Positions 1 to 11,929 of a stretch of DNA of 64,000 nucleotides are shown one piece after another. Both the position numbers and the translations under genes were made by a program. The DNA is taken from NCBI GenBank assembly GCA_002914805.1, contig JXTB01000135.1, positions 749,265 through 813,264 of the forward strand. Reading direction: 5' to 3'. The notes under the pieces were generated by a model. That model was not told the origin of the DNA. It was given only the letters and a program-made list of their open reading frames with translations, and did not search any database. The stretch's first letter is position 1. Every line of letters begins with the position of its first letter. The DNA comes from Parasponia andersonii. Taxonomy: Eukaryota > Streptophyta > Magnoliopsida > Rosales > Cannabaceae.

Positions 1-106
1 TTTTCGTCCGTAAGCATATTTTTCAAATGTTTTTTAAATTGTGCATATGGGCCAAAATAAGGGTATTACGGAGCATATTTAACCTAATTCCCCTTACAAA
101 ATAGTT

Positions 107-462
107 CTAAAGATAAAAAGTATACTCACGTCCACATTTGTTCCCCACTGGACGATTTGCAAAGTTGCAGCGTTTGGGGATAGTAATGGCGATCTCAGGC
201 TTGATCCAAGAGCTCTTGGCAGTATCAGAAGCAGAACAGCACAGAGACAACTGGGGTTCTGGCCTATCTTCTTGACCTGTTGGCAGCAGCTGTCAGAGAC
301 AGCAGCGTTCTCGTCTTTAGCTGCCACAGCACAGGGTGCCAACTTCATTGCCTCATTGTCAAGTGTGGACTTCCCACAAGCATTTGTTGCCCCGTAAGCT
401 CTTTCAATCCCAAAAGCACTTGCAATCACAACAAGCAACCCCACAAAGTAGATCAACTTCAT
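107..462 (-). pseudogene. DIR1-like lipid-transfer protein, frameshifted
   Basis: Small secreted nsLTP-fold protein of the DIR1 group, a family that carries lipids in the apoplast and is linked to systemic resistance. The ATG at 462 opens a hydrophobic signal peptide of about 24 residues, followed by the ordered cysteine pattern C...C...CC...CLC (motifs NACGK, APCAV, DSCCQQVKKIGQNPSCLCAV). After CLCAV the frame breaks: the expected continuation (SDTAKSSW..., then PKRCN and NRPVGNKCG with cysteines 7 and 8) is present one frame over, so a single base is missing near 228-231. In the corrected frame a stop lies at 107-109. A good splice donor (GTGAGT, 129 downward) follows the last cysteine codon, so a short final exon could lie left of 107 or outside the window, as in several LTP genes. 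Either a recent pseudogene or a one-base sequence error. Confidence 0.75.
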
Positions 463-654
463 TCTCGATTTTCTCCTCTAATCTATAGTATATATCTTAT
501 TAACAAAGTTGTTCTGATATGTGGTAGTGATACAAAATTTGTCATCCTCAACGACTGGTTTTATAGGCTCTAACAAGTTTGTGTGTGAGTGTTTTTTTTT
601 TAAAAAAAAAAAAAAGAAATCAGTGGAGGTAGGACTGTAAAGAAAGAACATTTT

Positions 655-688
655 TGTGTGTGTGTGTGTGTGTGTGTGAGTGAGTGAG
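655..688. repeat. (TG)n microsatellite running into (TGAG)n
   Basis: About 12 TG dinucleotides followed by three TGAG units. It lies in the 463-981 stretch upstream of the lipid-transfer gene, which otherwise holds a poly(T)/poly(A) stretch near 593-615 and no recognisable gene. Confidence 0.9.
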
Positions 689-981
689 TTTTGCACAAAT
701 GGGGTGGATTGTTTATCCAGATGTAGCCATTACTGACAGTGATGAAGCCGAAAGAGCTTTGAGATGTGGACACTTCACTCGGTTTCTTTAAAACTCCATT
801 ACCGACCAAAAATGGAGCCAACTACCTGATCCGATAAAACTGCCAAAAACCCTGTTTTTTTTATTGGCGTGTTGGGTATGTCTTCCAACACGTCACCAAC
901 TTAAAACTGCCGTTGCTTAGTGCTTCAATGATCACTCTGCACTGTACCCCAAAAACATTTTGACAAAAAAAATAACAAAAA

Positions 982-1054
982 CGCCGTTGCAGGGGATAGA
1001 ACCCGGGCCACCCGCGTGACAGGCGGGCATACTCATACACCACACTACAACGAC
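982..1054 (-). tRNA. tRNA-Asp(GUC)-like sequence, probable pseudogene
   Basis: On the minus strand a 73-nt cloverleaf matches plant tRNA-Asp. The acceptor stem pairs fully (GTCGTTG with CAACGGC, one G-T pair). The anticodon stem CCCGC/GCGGG is perfect, with loop CTGTCAC and anticodon GTC at 1018-1020. The D-loop lacks the normal GG, the T-loop reads TTCTATC where TTCGATC is expected, and the T-stem has one mismatch, so the A and B box promoters are damaged. A run of T follows within about 15 nt of the 3' end, like a Pol III terminator. The homology is clear; function is doubtful. Confidence 0.75.
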
Positions 1055-1446
1055 ATGAGCTGGTAAATTCGTGTTAAGTAATGATATTTTGACACGCTAA
1101 GCCTTTCTTTAATCAGATGAATTAAGGCACGTACATTATTACCAGTTCAAATAACGTGTAAAAGTATAAGAGTCTTTAATAATATCTGATGCATGAAATA
1201 TGAATGATCACCGATCTATTTATGAACAAAGGAAGGAATCATTTGGTTCTTTCTTTTTACAACACATTTCGGTTTGATTCAGTTGGGAAGGGGGGAAAAA
1301 AATAGGATGCCCATAAGAAGATGAGCCATCAACTTATCACTACTATAGAAAACATCTCCTTAGAACAGCAGTCGTAACAAGCTAATCTACCTATGTACCT
1401 ACTATGCCTGAAGAACACATAAAAGAGCTAGTTCTACATTTTAATC
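1055..1446. other. Intergenic, probably including the RopGEF 3' UTR
   Basis: AT-rich DNA between the tRNA-like sequence and the stop codon of the RopGEF gene. The part next to 1446 is likely its 3' UTR, but no convincing poly(A) signal could be chosen. Nothing else is recognised. Confidence 0.5.
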
Positions 1447-4400
1447 TCATATATCATCCCTCTGAAACCGGTCCCTTATCGACGGGCTCGTTGTTTTTCT
1501 GCAGTCAATAGACTCTGGTCCTGTTTGAGATTCAGGAATTTCCTGTACTGTGTTTGATATTGAGTTTTCCTTTTCATTAGGACTGCCTTTTGTCTCAAGG
1601 CTAAGGTAATCTGTCAAGACCTTCTTCACACCTAATCCGCGTTGGGGAATCTTGCTGCTCGTGATAAATGGAGATCTTTCACCCCTTGCAGGGCTAACAA
1701 GGTGTGAAGGAGAAAAGCTTGGAGTGGTGAAAGCTGTTTTGTATGGCGTGCTCGGAACAGGGACTGAGTATGAGATTGGAGCAACACTTTGAGCGAGAAA
1801 ACCAACTTTTGAGATTGATGAAAATTGATCAGAATGCTTTGTTAAGTCATCAACATAGAGAAGATCGTCGATACGTGCCACAATATTAAATGCAAGGCTC
1901 TCCAGAACTCTTGAATAGCTCTCCAAAATGGACTTCCCAACATCCTGAAACAAAATTTAGTTTTATATTTTCGTGTGTTGCATTGTATTAAAAGACGTTA
2001 CTAGAACAAAATATATGAGTTGACAGATGCAGAAACCTTGTTGTACTGGATTTTGCTCACATCTAATGCTGTCTGAGGAAGACCGGGGAAGCGTTGTTTC
2101 AAGCAAAGCAGGAGACTTTCGGCTCGTTCAGCAAGTAATTCCCTTTTCTCAGCATCAACCATCAGATCTTTGACCATTTCCCATGACGACCTTGAACTGG
2201 ACCTGGACGTGTTACTGGAAGGTTTTGAGTTAACTTTTCTGCGCCACACAAAGATTGAGGCCTCCACTCGATTAGCAATCTCTATGGCTTGATGTTCAGA
2301 GGACAAGTCAATGCAATCAAGTAGACAGTCAGGATAAAATTGCTCTGATGAAATGTATCGATATATAAGATCTCCCAAGCAGGCTTTTCCATTCTGAAGT
2401 CAAATCAGAGAAACAAATTTTAACAGATCTCATATGACTCAAACTCTGAGAAGCTTTATAAGCAATATACTACCAACAATTTCATACCTTTGGAAGAGAT
2501 TCCAAATACAATTCAGGGACTCCCATATCAGTCAAAGTAATACTATTGATAGCCATTGCAGCTTTTAATATTTGATTCGTGCAATCACGCTTGTGTTGCA
2601 GTTGTTTTCTTGCATCTTCATGGAGGCCACCAGGAGGAACCCGGGGCACGGGTAGCCACCATTTTTCCTCCTGGCGCTGCAGTGTTCTTCGGAAAGAGGT
2701 TGATCCATCAGCATCTTGAGCACGGATCCCTTGGTCAACATACCAGAAGTCTGTATTCTCAAAACCATCCAATATTTCCTGCCACAATTGGTCAACAGCT
2801 TTTTAAGTAAAAGTGACCTCTCAAACCTGGATTCATTAAAATTACAAATTAAGAAAGCTTGAGTATCTTACAAGCAGCATGTTATCCAATTTACGAAGTG
2901 CTGGCAGATTAACATACAGATCTGAGCGAGGTCTGCAAGTCATGACCTGAAGCAAAGTAAAAATTAACATTAGAAGCAGTTAAAAGTACGAGCCAGTTCA
3001 ACTGAATTAGAACCTTAATTACAAATAATGGGGATTTCTAAATTTACCCAGTCTAACCAGTAGCTGATTAGCTGTATCAAGGCCTTCATTTCTACCTTAA
3101 TGTTATTACTTCTTACGTTACATGGTAATGTATAGAAATTTTCATTTTAAACCCTAAGCTGAAAGTTTCTTGCTTTCCCTATGTGGGCCTACATTTTATG
3201 GTTTCTGAATGCGGGAGCATTAAGGACAAGAAGGTCATGTCTAAATTTAGAGAAGAAGCAACGTGTCTAAGAACACATATATAATTCATAATTATTGTGC
3301 CTAACAATGCTTCTGAAAAGCTTTTACTGAAACTATATAGAATTCACAAAGCCCCTTTGAGATATTTACTACTGTCCAATTTAAATTTTAAACCAAATTA
3401 ACGCCCAAGTTTCAGCCAAAGGCGCCCTTTCCCAATTTAAACCACATTAAATATGAAATATTTGCTACTATATTTCATATTTATCCAATTTAAACCTAAT
3501 TAAGGCCTAAGCACCAACCAAAGCCGACCATACCGTATTTTCCTCCAAAGAGAGAGGGAAACTCTTAGTTTACTTCATGAATATGCATTCTAGCATTTGA
3601 TGTGATAAATGCATATACATTAACAAAGATGGCAGACCACATTTTGGTACGCTAGTTGACCAAAACATTATAGTAAACAGAAGTTTAAATTGAAAGCATA
3701 TTACATAGCTCAAGAATTTTATACTGAACTAGATTATACCTCAAGTTTACTTCCATCTGGAAATGTCTGCCATGAAGGTATCAACTCCACAATGTGATCG
3801 CTCACACAAAGAAGCCATTCCATCTCTCTTCGCCACATCCGCTTCTTCTCTGAAGGTAAAGGTTCTAACCTCCAAAGTTGCCCAAATAGGGTAGCTACAA
3901 AATTGGAAAAGGTACAAGAAACAACCATCAGAATAAAAATTCAAGCACGAGTAACATAAAAACTGATAAACTTTAGTCCACGAACAAAGATTAAAAAGAA
4001 CCAGATTCCGCATTACCGCAAAGATTAGTAATGGCGTTTGATATAGACAATGCCGTAGAAACCCCATTTCCACATCCCGACATATCTTCTCCAAGCAGCA
4101 ATTTTGAGAACCTTTCCTTCATCATTTCAATCTCTACAGATCCGTCCACAACCAGATCAAATTAGAAAACATATTGTTTGTATCCATAAACATATACATG
4201 GTTGTAAGAAAATGAAAGAAAGAAACTTATACCTGACACTGAGGATCCTTGTTTCTCAAGTTTCCCATCATCCAAACAGGTCTTCTCTTCAGCTTCTTTA
4301 CTACTACTATGACTGTTGCAATCTGGTGCCTCTGATTTCTCAACAGGCCAACCCAACGAGGGTGGAGAAGATGACTCCTCAGAGCTACTATGACTCTGTT

Positions 4401-4863
4401 CCTCATGACCCGTCGTCTCAGAAGTCAGAAAATCAGAGCTTGAATTGCTCATACGAACCTTCTCCGCAATTATTAAATCCCCAAATGTCCCAATTTCAGC
4501 CACATTGTCACTAAACCCTTCATTTTCTTTCTCCTCAACCCCTTCTTTCTTCTCATCCAAACACTCCATATCAGCTTCCTCTTCTTCGAAACGACAAGGC
4601 GAAGCCAAGTAAACAGAGTTGTTCACCACCGTACCATTGAACTGAAACCTTCCCGAGCAAGAACAACAACCACCATTATCCAAAACCCGAGCTTTGCAGT
4701 ACAAGTTCCGAAGATTCCTTGAGACCCAAAACCCCAAAACAGAAAAAGGGTTTGGACTATTCGAGCTTCTAAGCCTCTCCAATGGCGGAGAAAGCTTCAA
4801 ACTTTGATTTCCCAGGTGGGTTTTTTCTTCTCTTCCCTTTCGGTGGGTGAAAGCTCTTTCCAT
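1447..4863 (-). CDS. ROPGEF: Rop guanine nucleotide exchange factor (PRONE domain), 7 exons
   Basis: Activates ROP/RAC small GTPases by GDP-GTP exchange at the plasma membrane, acting in polar growth and receptor-kinase signalling. Exons on the minus strand are 4863-4233, 4133-4017, 3894-3740, 2946-2872, 2778-2488, 2393-2037 and 1944-1447; all introns are GT-AG and the exons sum to 2124 nt, exactly 707 codons plus TGA. Residues 1-210 are a variable, Ser- and Glu-rich N-terminus containing a [25 protein letters not shown] stretch. PRONE begins near residue 211 ([20 protein letters not shown]) and contains [29 protein letters not shown], the conserved [14 protein letters not shown] segment and SWEMVKDLM, ending near residue 580. 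The Ser/Pro-rich tail is the usual autoinhibitory or kinase-binding region. It resembles the RopGEF5/7/14-type members with long N-termini, but I do not assign a number. Nothing appears broken. Confidence 0.93.
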
Positions 4864-5102
4864 AAGGCTTCAACCATGTTTGACATTGAAGGGTTTCTCC
4901 TAGTGAAATACCCAGAGAATGTCTGATATATTCCGTGGAGGAGCGTTCCTTATTAATGTGACTTAGTTTGGGAAGCTAGTAATCATTACCAAAGCTTGCT
5001 CAAACACATGAAAGAGCCTCTCTTTCTTTCTTTCACTCTTTGGTTTTTCTTTATAAAATATTTAAGACCTCTCTCTCTCTTGCTCGATGTTTTGTTAAGC
5101 TC

Positions 5103-5127
5103 ACTCTCTCTCTCTCTCTCTCTCTCA
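5103..5127. repeat. (CT)n microsatellite upstream of RopGEF
   Basis: Eleven or so CT repeats about 240 bp upstream of the RopGEF start codon, a GA/CT tract typical of plant promoters and 5' leaders. The flanks 4864-5102 are also CT-rich. It may be leader sequence; this is inference. Confidence 0.85.
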
Positions 5128-6147
5128 CTGTAGGATTGCTTCAGCTTTGCTTTAACTATGGTCCTAAAATGATAAGTGCATTAACAAATCGAACTTTGGT
5201 TTCAAAATTATAATAAACAAAAGTCATGGGAGTCGTGTAAGCCACGGATCCCTCCATCATGTCTACCAATTTTTAGTTTTACTTCATAACATATTTTTCT
5301 TTCTTTAACAACCTCAAAAAGCCAAAATAGGGTTTGAGGTCAAGTTCACTGGATCACCCTTCATTGAAATTACTGATTCACCCTCGATGACATGGTAATG
5401 ATACCTAGTATATTTCTTTCAGCAATATATTCGTGTCACGTTATTCCCCTTAATTTTGAGTGAAGTTGACGCTCCAAATTTAACTGGGTTTCGATTATTT
5501 GAGCTCAGAAGAAACACCTTTATATCTCCCGCTCCACTTTGTCTGTCACACTAATATGTGTAGGTGTTTTTTTTTTATGTAAAGTGAAATAAAGATAACA
5601 TTCTTACCCCACAAAAAGAGGAGTAGAAGCTTCAAAACGCTACATGGTTAGAGAATCGGGTCTAATCTGTTTTCTCAATTCCGACATTTTTCGGTGAAAA
5701 TAGCATGGACAAAACTGGTTATCTTTTCTCCCAGACAAGTTAACAATGCAAGTTCTTATGTGGGTATTTATGTGAATTCACAAATTATTTGCCTTCTTTC
5801 AAAGAAAAGACATTATCCCCTACTTCGTATTCTTGGGATTAAATTGAGTGACACCTAGAAGATATGATAAGAAAAACAAACGTGAGAGATAAAACTGCAG
5901 TGGTGAGCGCAGCATGAGACAAGATAAACGGTATAATGTTTAAATTCTTAACTAATTTATAAAATACGGTAGAAAAAAATCTTAATCATTGTGGTTAAAA
6001 AAAATTTATTAATTGTACTAAATTACACCCCATTATGCGGTTTGGTGCTGTGCACTTTATGTAATTTTGGTCTTTGATATGGCCCTCAACAAAATTGGAC
6101 CTAACTTAAAAAAATAATCTTAAAAAAACTATTACTATTAAAACAAA
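5128..6147. other. Intergenic AT-rich DNA, no gene seen
   Basis: No long open frame or family motif. Around 5990-6060 and 6660-6790 there are GGTGCGG/TGCGGT-like and CCACGC words that recall subterminal repeats of small hAT-type elements, but I could not pair terminal repeats convincingly. Confidence 0.5.
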
Positions 6148-6500
6148 ATCATTTAAAAATTAATATAAATATAAAATATTTAAGAAAATTACACATTCAT
6201 ATATTCATGCTTGTTTAAGAAATATCTTAATAAGACACAATATTATAACTTAATCAAATTATAGTAAAGCATAAATGTCCAAAGTTCAAAAATTTAAACA
6301 TCTTTCCGAGCTACAAATAACAATATCATTTAAAAATTAACACAAATCTAAAATATTTAAGAAAGTTACACATTCAAATATTCATATTTGTTTAAGCAAC
6401 ATCTTAATAAGACACAATATTATAACCTAATCAAAATATAGTAAAGCATAAATGTCCAAAGTTCAAAAATTTAAATATCATTCCGAGCAATAAACAACAA
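6148..6500. repeat. 177-bp direct tandem duplication, two copies
   Basis: Two adjacent copies start at 6148 and 6325 (both ATCATTTAAAAATTA) and end near TTCCGAGC at about 6310 and 6485. They share long words such as AATAAGACACAATATTATAAC and AGTAAAGCATAAATGTCCAA with scattered substitutions. No coding potential is visible. Confidence 0.85.
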
Positions 6501-9482
6501 AGTTGAAACTTAAATTATTAATAAGTTCTTATTTGTTTGAATTTCTCCAAAACTCTTCAAGTTTCATTCACAATTTTTTCTAAGAAAATTTAGATTTTAG
6601 ATTTTAGTATATTATATATGTGAATATATATATATATATATATATTAAATTAGATATATATGTATATACGGTGCGATGCGATTTATTGTGAAAATAAAAA
6701 TCTTATTATGTATTCCGCACCACACTGAGGTGATAGAGAAAAACTAACCCCAAACTATACCACAAAACAAAATAACCACGCTATATATCGTATAGTGTGG
6801 TTTGTTTAGGAGATTTATGTGGTTAAACGGAAATATGCTCACCCTCACCCTGAATAGAATAATAAGACAAAAAGGCATTCTAGGCATATTGGTTGGTTCT
6901 CAGCAGCCTCGTATTGATAATGCAAAGATAACTGAAAATGATAGTTTTGTCTTCAGGAGAGGTAGGGAGAAACCAATTAACCAAGGATCCCACATTTACA
7001 TTTTAGTCGGTAGAAAGACCAAGGACTTTTCTGTAAGTCCAGTGTGTATTTTGAGCTAACAGTGAGATAAGCATAGGGTTTAAGGAGACAACAGTCTTTG
7101 TCACCCTTCTTATTTACACAAATGGCTGAAATTTGGTCCTTTAATTGAACAATGTATTGTTTTCTTTTCGTTTTGAGGCTAATTAGTAATTTACTCCTCA
7201 TAATGCTATGGATACTTGTGCTGCTAAGCTCCGAATGCACTACATACGCACAAGCACCTACAATGTACAACATTCTTACACTTTTACCATTTTCCTTTAC
7301 TCCTACACTATATATTAATTTTGCTATTATAAATTATTAGTTTATAGGTAAATCCCAAATTTATCTTTAATTCTTATGTCAACTTACTGTATCATGGACT
7401 TACAAAAAAAAAACAAGAAGAAAGAAATATAGCATTGCTCATTTTGTTGAAGGGTGTCAAAAAGAGATACTCGTCAAAATTTTTCTGAAAATTAATAATA
7501 TGTTATGAATACTAGTACTGCTCATTATAGATAGTCTATACTGATCTATAAGCCATTATGAAAGCTATAAGCCTAAATAAACTACTTTCGAGATGTAGAA
7601 ATTCTATTGACAAGTTTTACCTAGCTCTTCCTCGGTTCTTCTTCTCTTTTTATCTTGACCTGAAATCCTAAAGGGGATTAAGTATTATTACATTGGTAAT
7701 TAGCAGAAAAAGGATTCAACATCACAAATAATAATTTTAGTATCAATCATGCCAAGAGCGCCACCACCCATGTGTCATCGACTACAGTTTTAAGTCGTCA
7801 CAATATGATAATGTAAACTATTTTGGTACGTGTCCCATAGGTCCTTTAAGACATTTTGAAAGCTAAAATATTAGTTTTGAGTGTAATAGGGATGAACCTA
7901 CTTACAAAACCCCCGACCAAAAAAAAAAAAGGAAGAATATTGTGCCACTTTGATCCACTCCCATGACTGTGTGGGTTGTGGGGAAATGATTAAAGGTGAT
8001 ATGAACATTGAAGAGATGCAAAAGGGGTTCAAAGTAGGTGCCCTTGTAATTCAATCCCCACAAAAATGTTCCATTCGTGCTTGATATTTGAATGCAAATT
8101 CAAATGCCATTTAGCAGTTCACCATCTATCTTAAGATAAGCTCATTGCCTTTACTTTAGTTTTATATATAAGTCTACTTTTTAGTTTTGGAATCAATTTA
8201 AACACATTGGAAAAAATATTAATTGACAACATTTAAAGGCCATTACTTGGGAGACTCACAAAGCAAAACCACAAGGGCATCAAAACTAGTTTAGAGAGCT
8301 TGTCCCAAAATTGAAAATGACATGAGTTGTAGTTGGGCTTACTCATAATTTAAGAATGAATTTATCATAATAAGTACGAGTCTCTAACCTCTACTACCAC
8401 TTTTTTCTGACTTTCCTTGCAAGGCTTTATGTATTCCAAACCTCTCCCAACATTTCATAACTTTGATGTCATGGTCCCGGTTGTTCTAACTGAAAAAGGA
8501 AAGAAAGAAAGGCTCCTCTCAGTGGCTAGCAATTTGATTCTGATGTTGACTGCCCATTTGAAAAAATCGTAGAGGGAGAGATCATCAGGTAATTTAATGA
8601 CTTTATCTTCAAGCTTGTTAAAATTGATATGAGAATCGTGACAATTGTTAGAGCTATGGGCGCTCCACTTTTTGCATTCAGTTATTGAAACCTCTTTCTT
8701 TTGTAAAGGCTTATTATTTATCATGTAATCCTATACACTCCTTCCTACATTTCAAATTTCTTGAAAATTTAATTCTTCAGTCACCACAAATTGCTTTGTA
8801 AATTCATGGGGTACCAAGTTCAAATTCAAAAGTGTGAAATGGCGTAACATTGGACATAGCGTGTTTAAGAGGAAATTGGACGGCTTGAAGAGTTTTTTGG
8901 GAGCAAAATGGCTTGAATTTATGACCACTTTCTTTAAAAAAAGAATTTTATGATCACTTTTAAAATGATATTTATAGATCTGTCATAAATTTTAGGGAGT
9001 GGTTATAGTTGAATTCTTTTCTTTAACCTTAGTTAAAATATTTTACTCTGAACTGATAGATATAATCGGACAATCCATACACTTTATATAGCAAAAAGTT
9101 ATCATGCATTTGTCAGCACACTATTATTTTTTTGAATTGTGATCCCTTTCCATTTCTGCCTCTGAGTGTCTCTCTTACGCCGAGTTTATATGAAAATTTC
9201 AATTTTATCCTTTATTTACCTCTTGAATTTTTATAATTATAATTTTTGCTCTTTTTTATAAAAAAATTCAATAATTCCCCTAACATGAATTTTTTATTAT
9301 TTTAAAATTCAAAAATTTGCCTTCATTTTGGATTATTTTTCTTTGGACTAATCTTAAATACTTTATTTAAATTTATATTAGTTTATATTGATTAATATAT
9401 TTCAAAATTAGTTAAAAAAATTTAGTGTATACTTTTCTGAAAAAATTTCCTGGATTTCGCATCCAACCCTACTTTTCATCCA

Positions 9483-9517
<35 letters not shown>

Positions 9518-10134
9518 GAGACTAAATCCTGTGTTTGGGAACACTTATTAGTCCGTGTAAGTTGTAGAGCTTAGGCTAAAACCGTTGTTGCCTAAGCTCT
9601 GTAAAAGAAACTTACAAAAAGTACCCCTTGGGCAATGAGGGATAACTTAACTTGATTTGACAAACTGAGTGATATATTTTTGTATAATTTAAATGACAAA
9701 GGTTTTTTTGAAGAAAAAATAATTTCATTAATAATAGGAAAAATGTACATTACTCACAAAAGGCATTCAGATTTAAGGCAGATATATGTAAGGAATAAAT
9801 TAAAATCAATGGAAGAACTTTGCACTATGTGATCCTCGTGAAATCGACTGAAAATAATGGAACTCGTATGGATCATTGTTGTTATGTACTTCAATAAAGC
9901 TCTTTATTTTGATTGGTTCGTTAAGATCATCTATTCAATTGTTGGTGTCTTTATTCAAATCTGAGTCAAAAATGACAACCATACTAAAAGGATCAAAATA
10001 TAAGATCATTGTAAAACTACCGTAAATATAAATTTAGATAGACTAAATTGATAAAAACAAAAAACAAAAACCTAAAATCATCACAAATTTAGATAAATTT
10101 GTGTGGAAGTATACCTTCTGAATAGATAATATTA
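6501..10134. other. Intergenic AT-rich DNA with microsatellites
   Basis: Contains a (TA)n tract near 6624-6645 and an (AAT)n tract at 9483-9517. The small open frames here (for example 6802-7059 plus and 8455-8724 minus) have no recognisable motif or codon structure. No gene is called. Confidence 0.6.
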
Positions 10135-10774
10135 TACTTTTTGTGATTATAAATTTTACTCACAAAATAATAATGACAATATTATTTTAATAACGAATTT
10201 TTCGTATTTAGTCACAAATTTTGTCGTGACTAGAAGTGAAAGTTTTTGTAATGACATTAAGCGGATCAATTAACGTTCAATATTGCAGTTCAGTTGTTCA
10301 TTATTTTTATCTTTAAATTTTTATAATTAATCCATTGTTGAAAAAAAAAAGACACGAATGTCAACAGTAAGTAATCTGCTTTTCATTTTTGTTTCTGTAA
10401 TAAGAATGTTCCACTAGCTAAACATGATATATTTGATAATCGGTAATTAATCTAACTATTTGTGGCCAAGTAGCATAATTCTCTTTATAGTACATTTGTT
10501 TACATTACAATAGAATTACAAGAACAAATAGACTTTGTATGGTATTCTTTTCTTTTTAAAATAAAAAATTGAGGTGGAGATTTGAATTTAAGACTTCCAC
10601 TGATAACAGAGTACATGTGATTATCTGACAATGGTTATATTAATTTCTTCTATTTCTCGAGATATCGTGGGAGTTTCATTCTTTTGGTTTCACAATGCCA
10701 AAAGAAGAACCACGAAATGTACTAGATGCATTATATTGTTTGTACCCGCCATGTCATGCATAACGTCCGTTGTA
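10135..10774. repeat. Left part of segmental duplication, copy A
   Basis: This block is collinear with about 26775-27493. Both carry AAGTTTTTGTAATGAC/AAGTTTTTGGTAATAA, CTTTAAATTTTTATAAT, CATTGTTG, the CATTCTTTTGGTTT/GAAGAAGAACCACGAA words and ACGTCCGTTGTA. The match stops at 10774, where the Tat element begins, and resumes to the right of it. It marks the pre-insertion locus. A GTGACTAAA/TTTAGTCAC-type inverted motif near 10190-10245 suggests an old MITE within the block. Confidence 0.75.
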
Positions 10775-11547
10775 TCTACCAACTGTTGATGTTGTATCTA
10801 CCAACTGTCTACGTATCCTTACTACCCCAGAGTATTTTTGACTTCAGGTCGGGTCGGAAAGGCGGGGGTAGCCACTTATAAAGACTCTCTGATGCTTAAG
10901 TCAGATGTTTATCCCTGAGATTGAGTAGCAAAGATTAAGTTTTTCTCTTGCTTATAAATTTTTATCTATCTCTCTCTTTGTATGTATATCTCCTCAGAGG
11001 GATGCATGGCTCATATATATATAGTCCCGGGACTGAGAATCTTCTGACTCTCAATCTCATGACCGAGTATCTTTTCTCTTCATGACTTACTCCAGAAATC
11101 ACGGGCCGTGATTACCATAATTTCTCTTGCATCGTCGTGACCTGCTTTCTGTCGTCCCCTATGGCTCGAACCTGGCAGGGGCGAGACTTTGACAAACTGT
11201 CATCCTATTATGACAGCCTGTCCAATGTGCACACCTACCCAAGATTGCATTAAATTCTCTGTCTGGGTCTGGAGCAGCGCTTTGTCTCTAATGATCTTCT
11301 GGCAGAAGACCCTCGAAGCTCCTGACCCCTAGCTGTCGAGGTAAGAATTAGACTGGGCCGAACCCGTCTAGGGTCTGGGATGGATTTGGCCCTGACCTCC
11401 GATAGCCCACGGGCCCATACAGTATCACGTGCAACTCATGTAGCTTTTAAGCGGCCCTTCTGGATACGTGTCAGACGGTGTACCTCCTATGACATGTTCT
11501 GCCACTTAATCGTCCACGTGGTACATGATCTAGGAGCGGGCCTCACA
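10771..11547 (-). repeat. 3' LTR of Tat copy 1
   Basis: About 775 bp homologous, in reverse orientation, to the LTR at 56931-57756. The LTR start (TGTGAGG on minus) is at 11547 and a TATATATATA core lies near 11013-11022. The outer end lacks roughly 45 bp compared with copy 2 and shows a local duplication of GTTGTATCTACCAACTGT (10769-10786 and 10791-10808). Confidence 0.85.
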
Positions 11548-11571
11548 ATTGCCCCCATTTCTCTATTTGAT
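11548..11571 (-). promoter_or_regulatory. Polypurine tract of Tat copy 1
   Basis: On the minus strand the purine-rich AGAGAAATGGGGGCAATT abuts the LTR start, the place where plus-strand DNA synthesis is primed in LTR retrotransposons. It matches the tract before 63751 in copy 2. Confidence 0.8.
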
Positions 11572-11774
11572 AGGTTTGTATCCATTAAGTAGGGAAATCG
11601 AGCCTCTAGTCTGCCAATTCGAAAGGTACACGTGGCTTATTACCGTCACTTTTTCCCAATTACTAACACTGGTGCACGCCAACTCGTGTAACGATTTTTT
11701 TAAATTTTGAAATTCTAGTGCTTCCGTCTTCTTTGCATTGTTCTCCTCTAGGGAAGACTTTTCAGCTACTCCTC

Positions 11775-11782
11775 TATAAAAG
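11775..11782 (+). promoter_or_regulatory. TATA box of the Tat antisense gene (copy 1)
   Basis: TATAAAAG lies about 150 bp upstream of the antisense-gene ATG at 11930. The same box occurs in copy 2 at 63531-63538, 122 bp from its ATG. Conservation at the same place in both copies supports a promoter for this gene that is separate from the LTR. Confidence 0.65.
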
Positions 11783-11929
11783 CTGTGCTTGTGCTCATCT
11801 CTTACTTTACCAAAATCCCTAAGTATTCATGCCTTCTTTCTTTCAAAATTTCCAGCCTTCTCAAATCTTAGGATTTCTGAATCTTCCCTTTTCTAGAAAC
11901 TTTTATTTTCTCTGATCGCACCCAAGATA

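Noticed and set aside
861..1043. 60-codon minus-strand frame
   Set aside because: It is a read-through of the tRNA-Asp-like sequence and its flank, not a protein gene.
8455..8724. 89-codon minus frame
   Set aside because: No known domain, no codon bias visible, isolated in AT-rich DNA.
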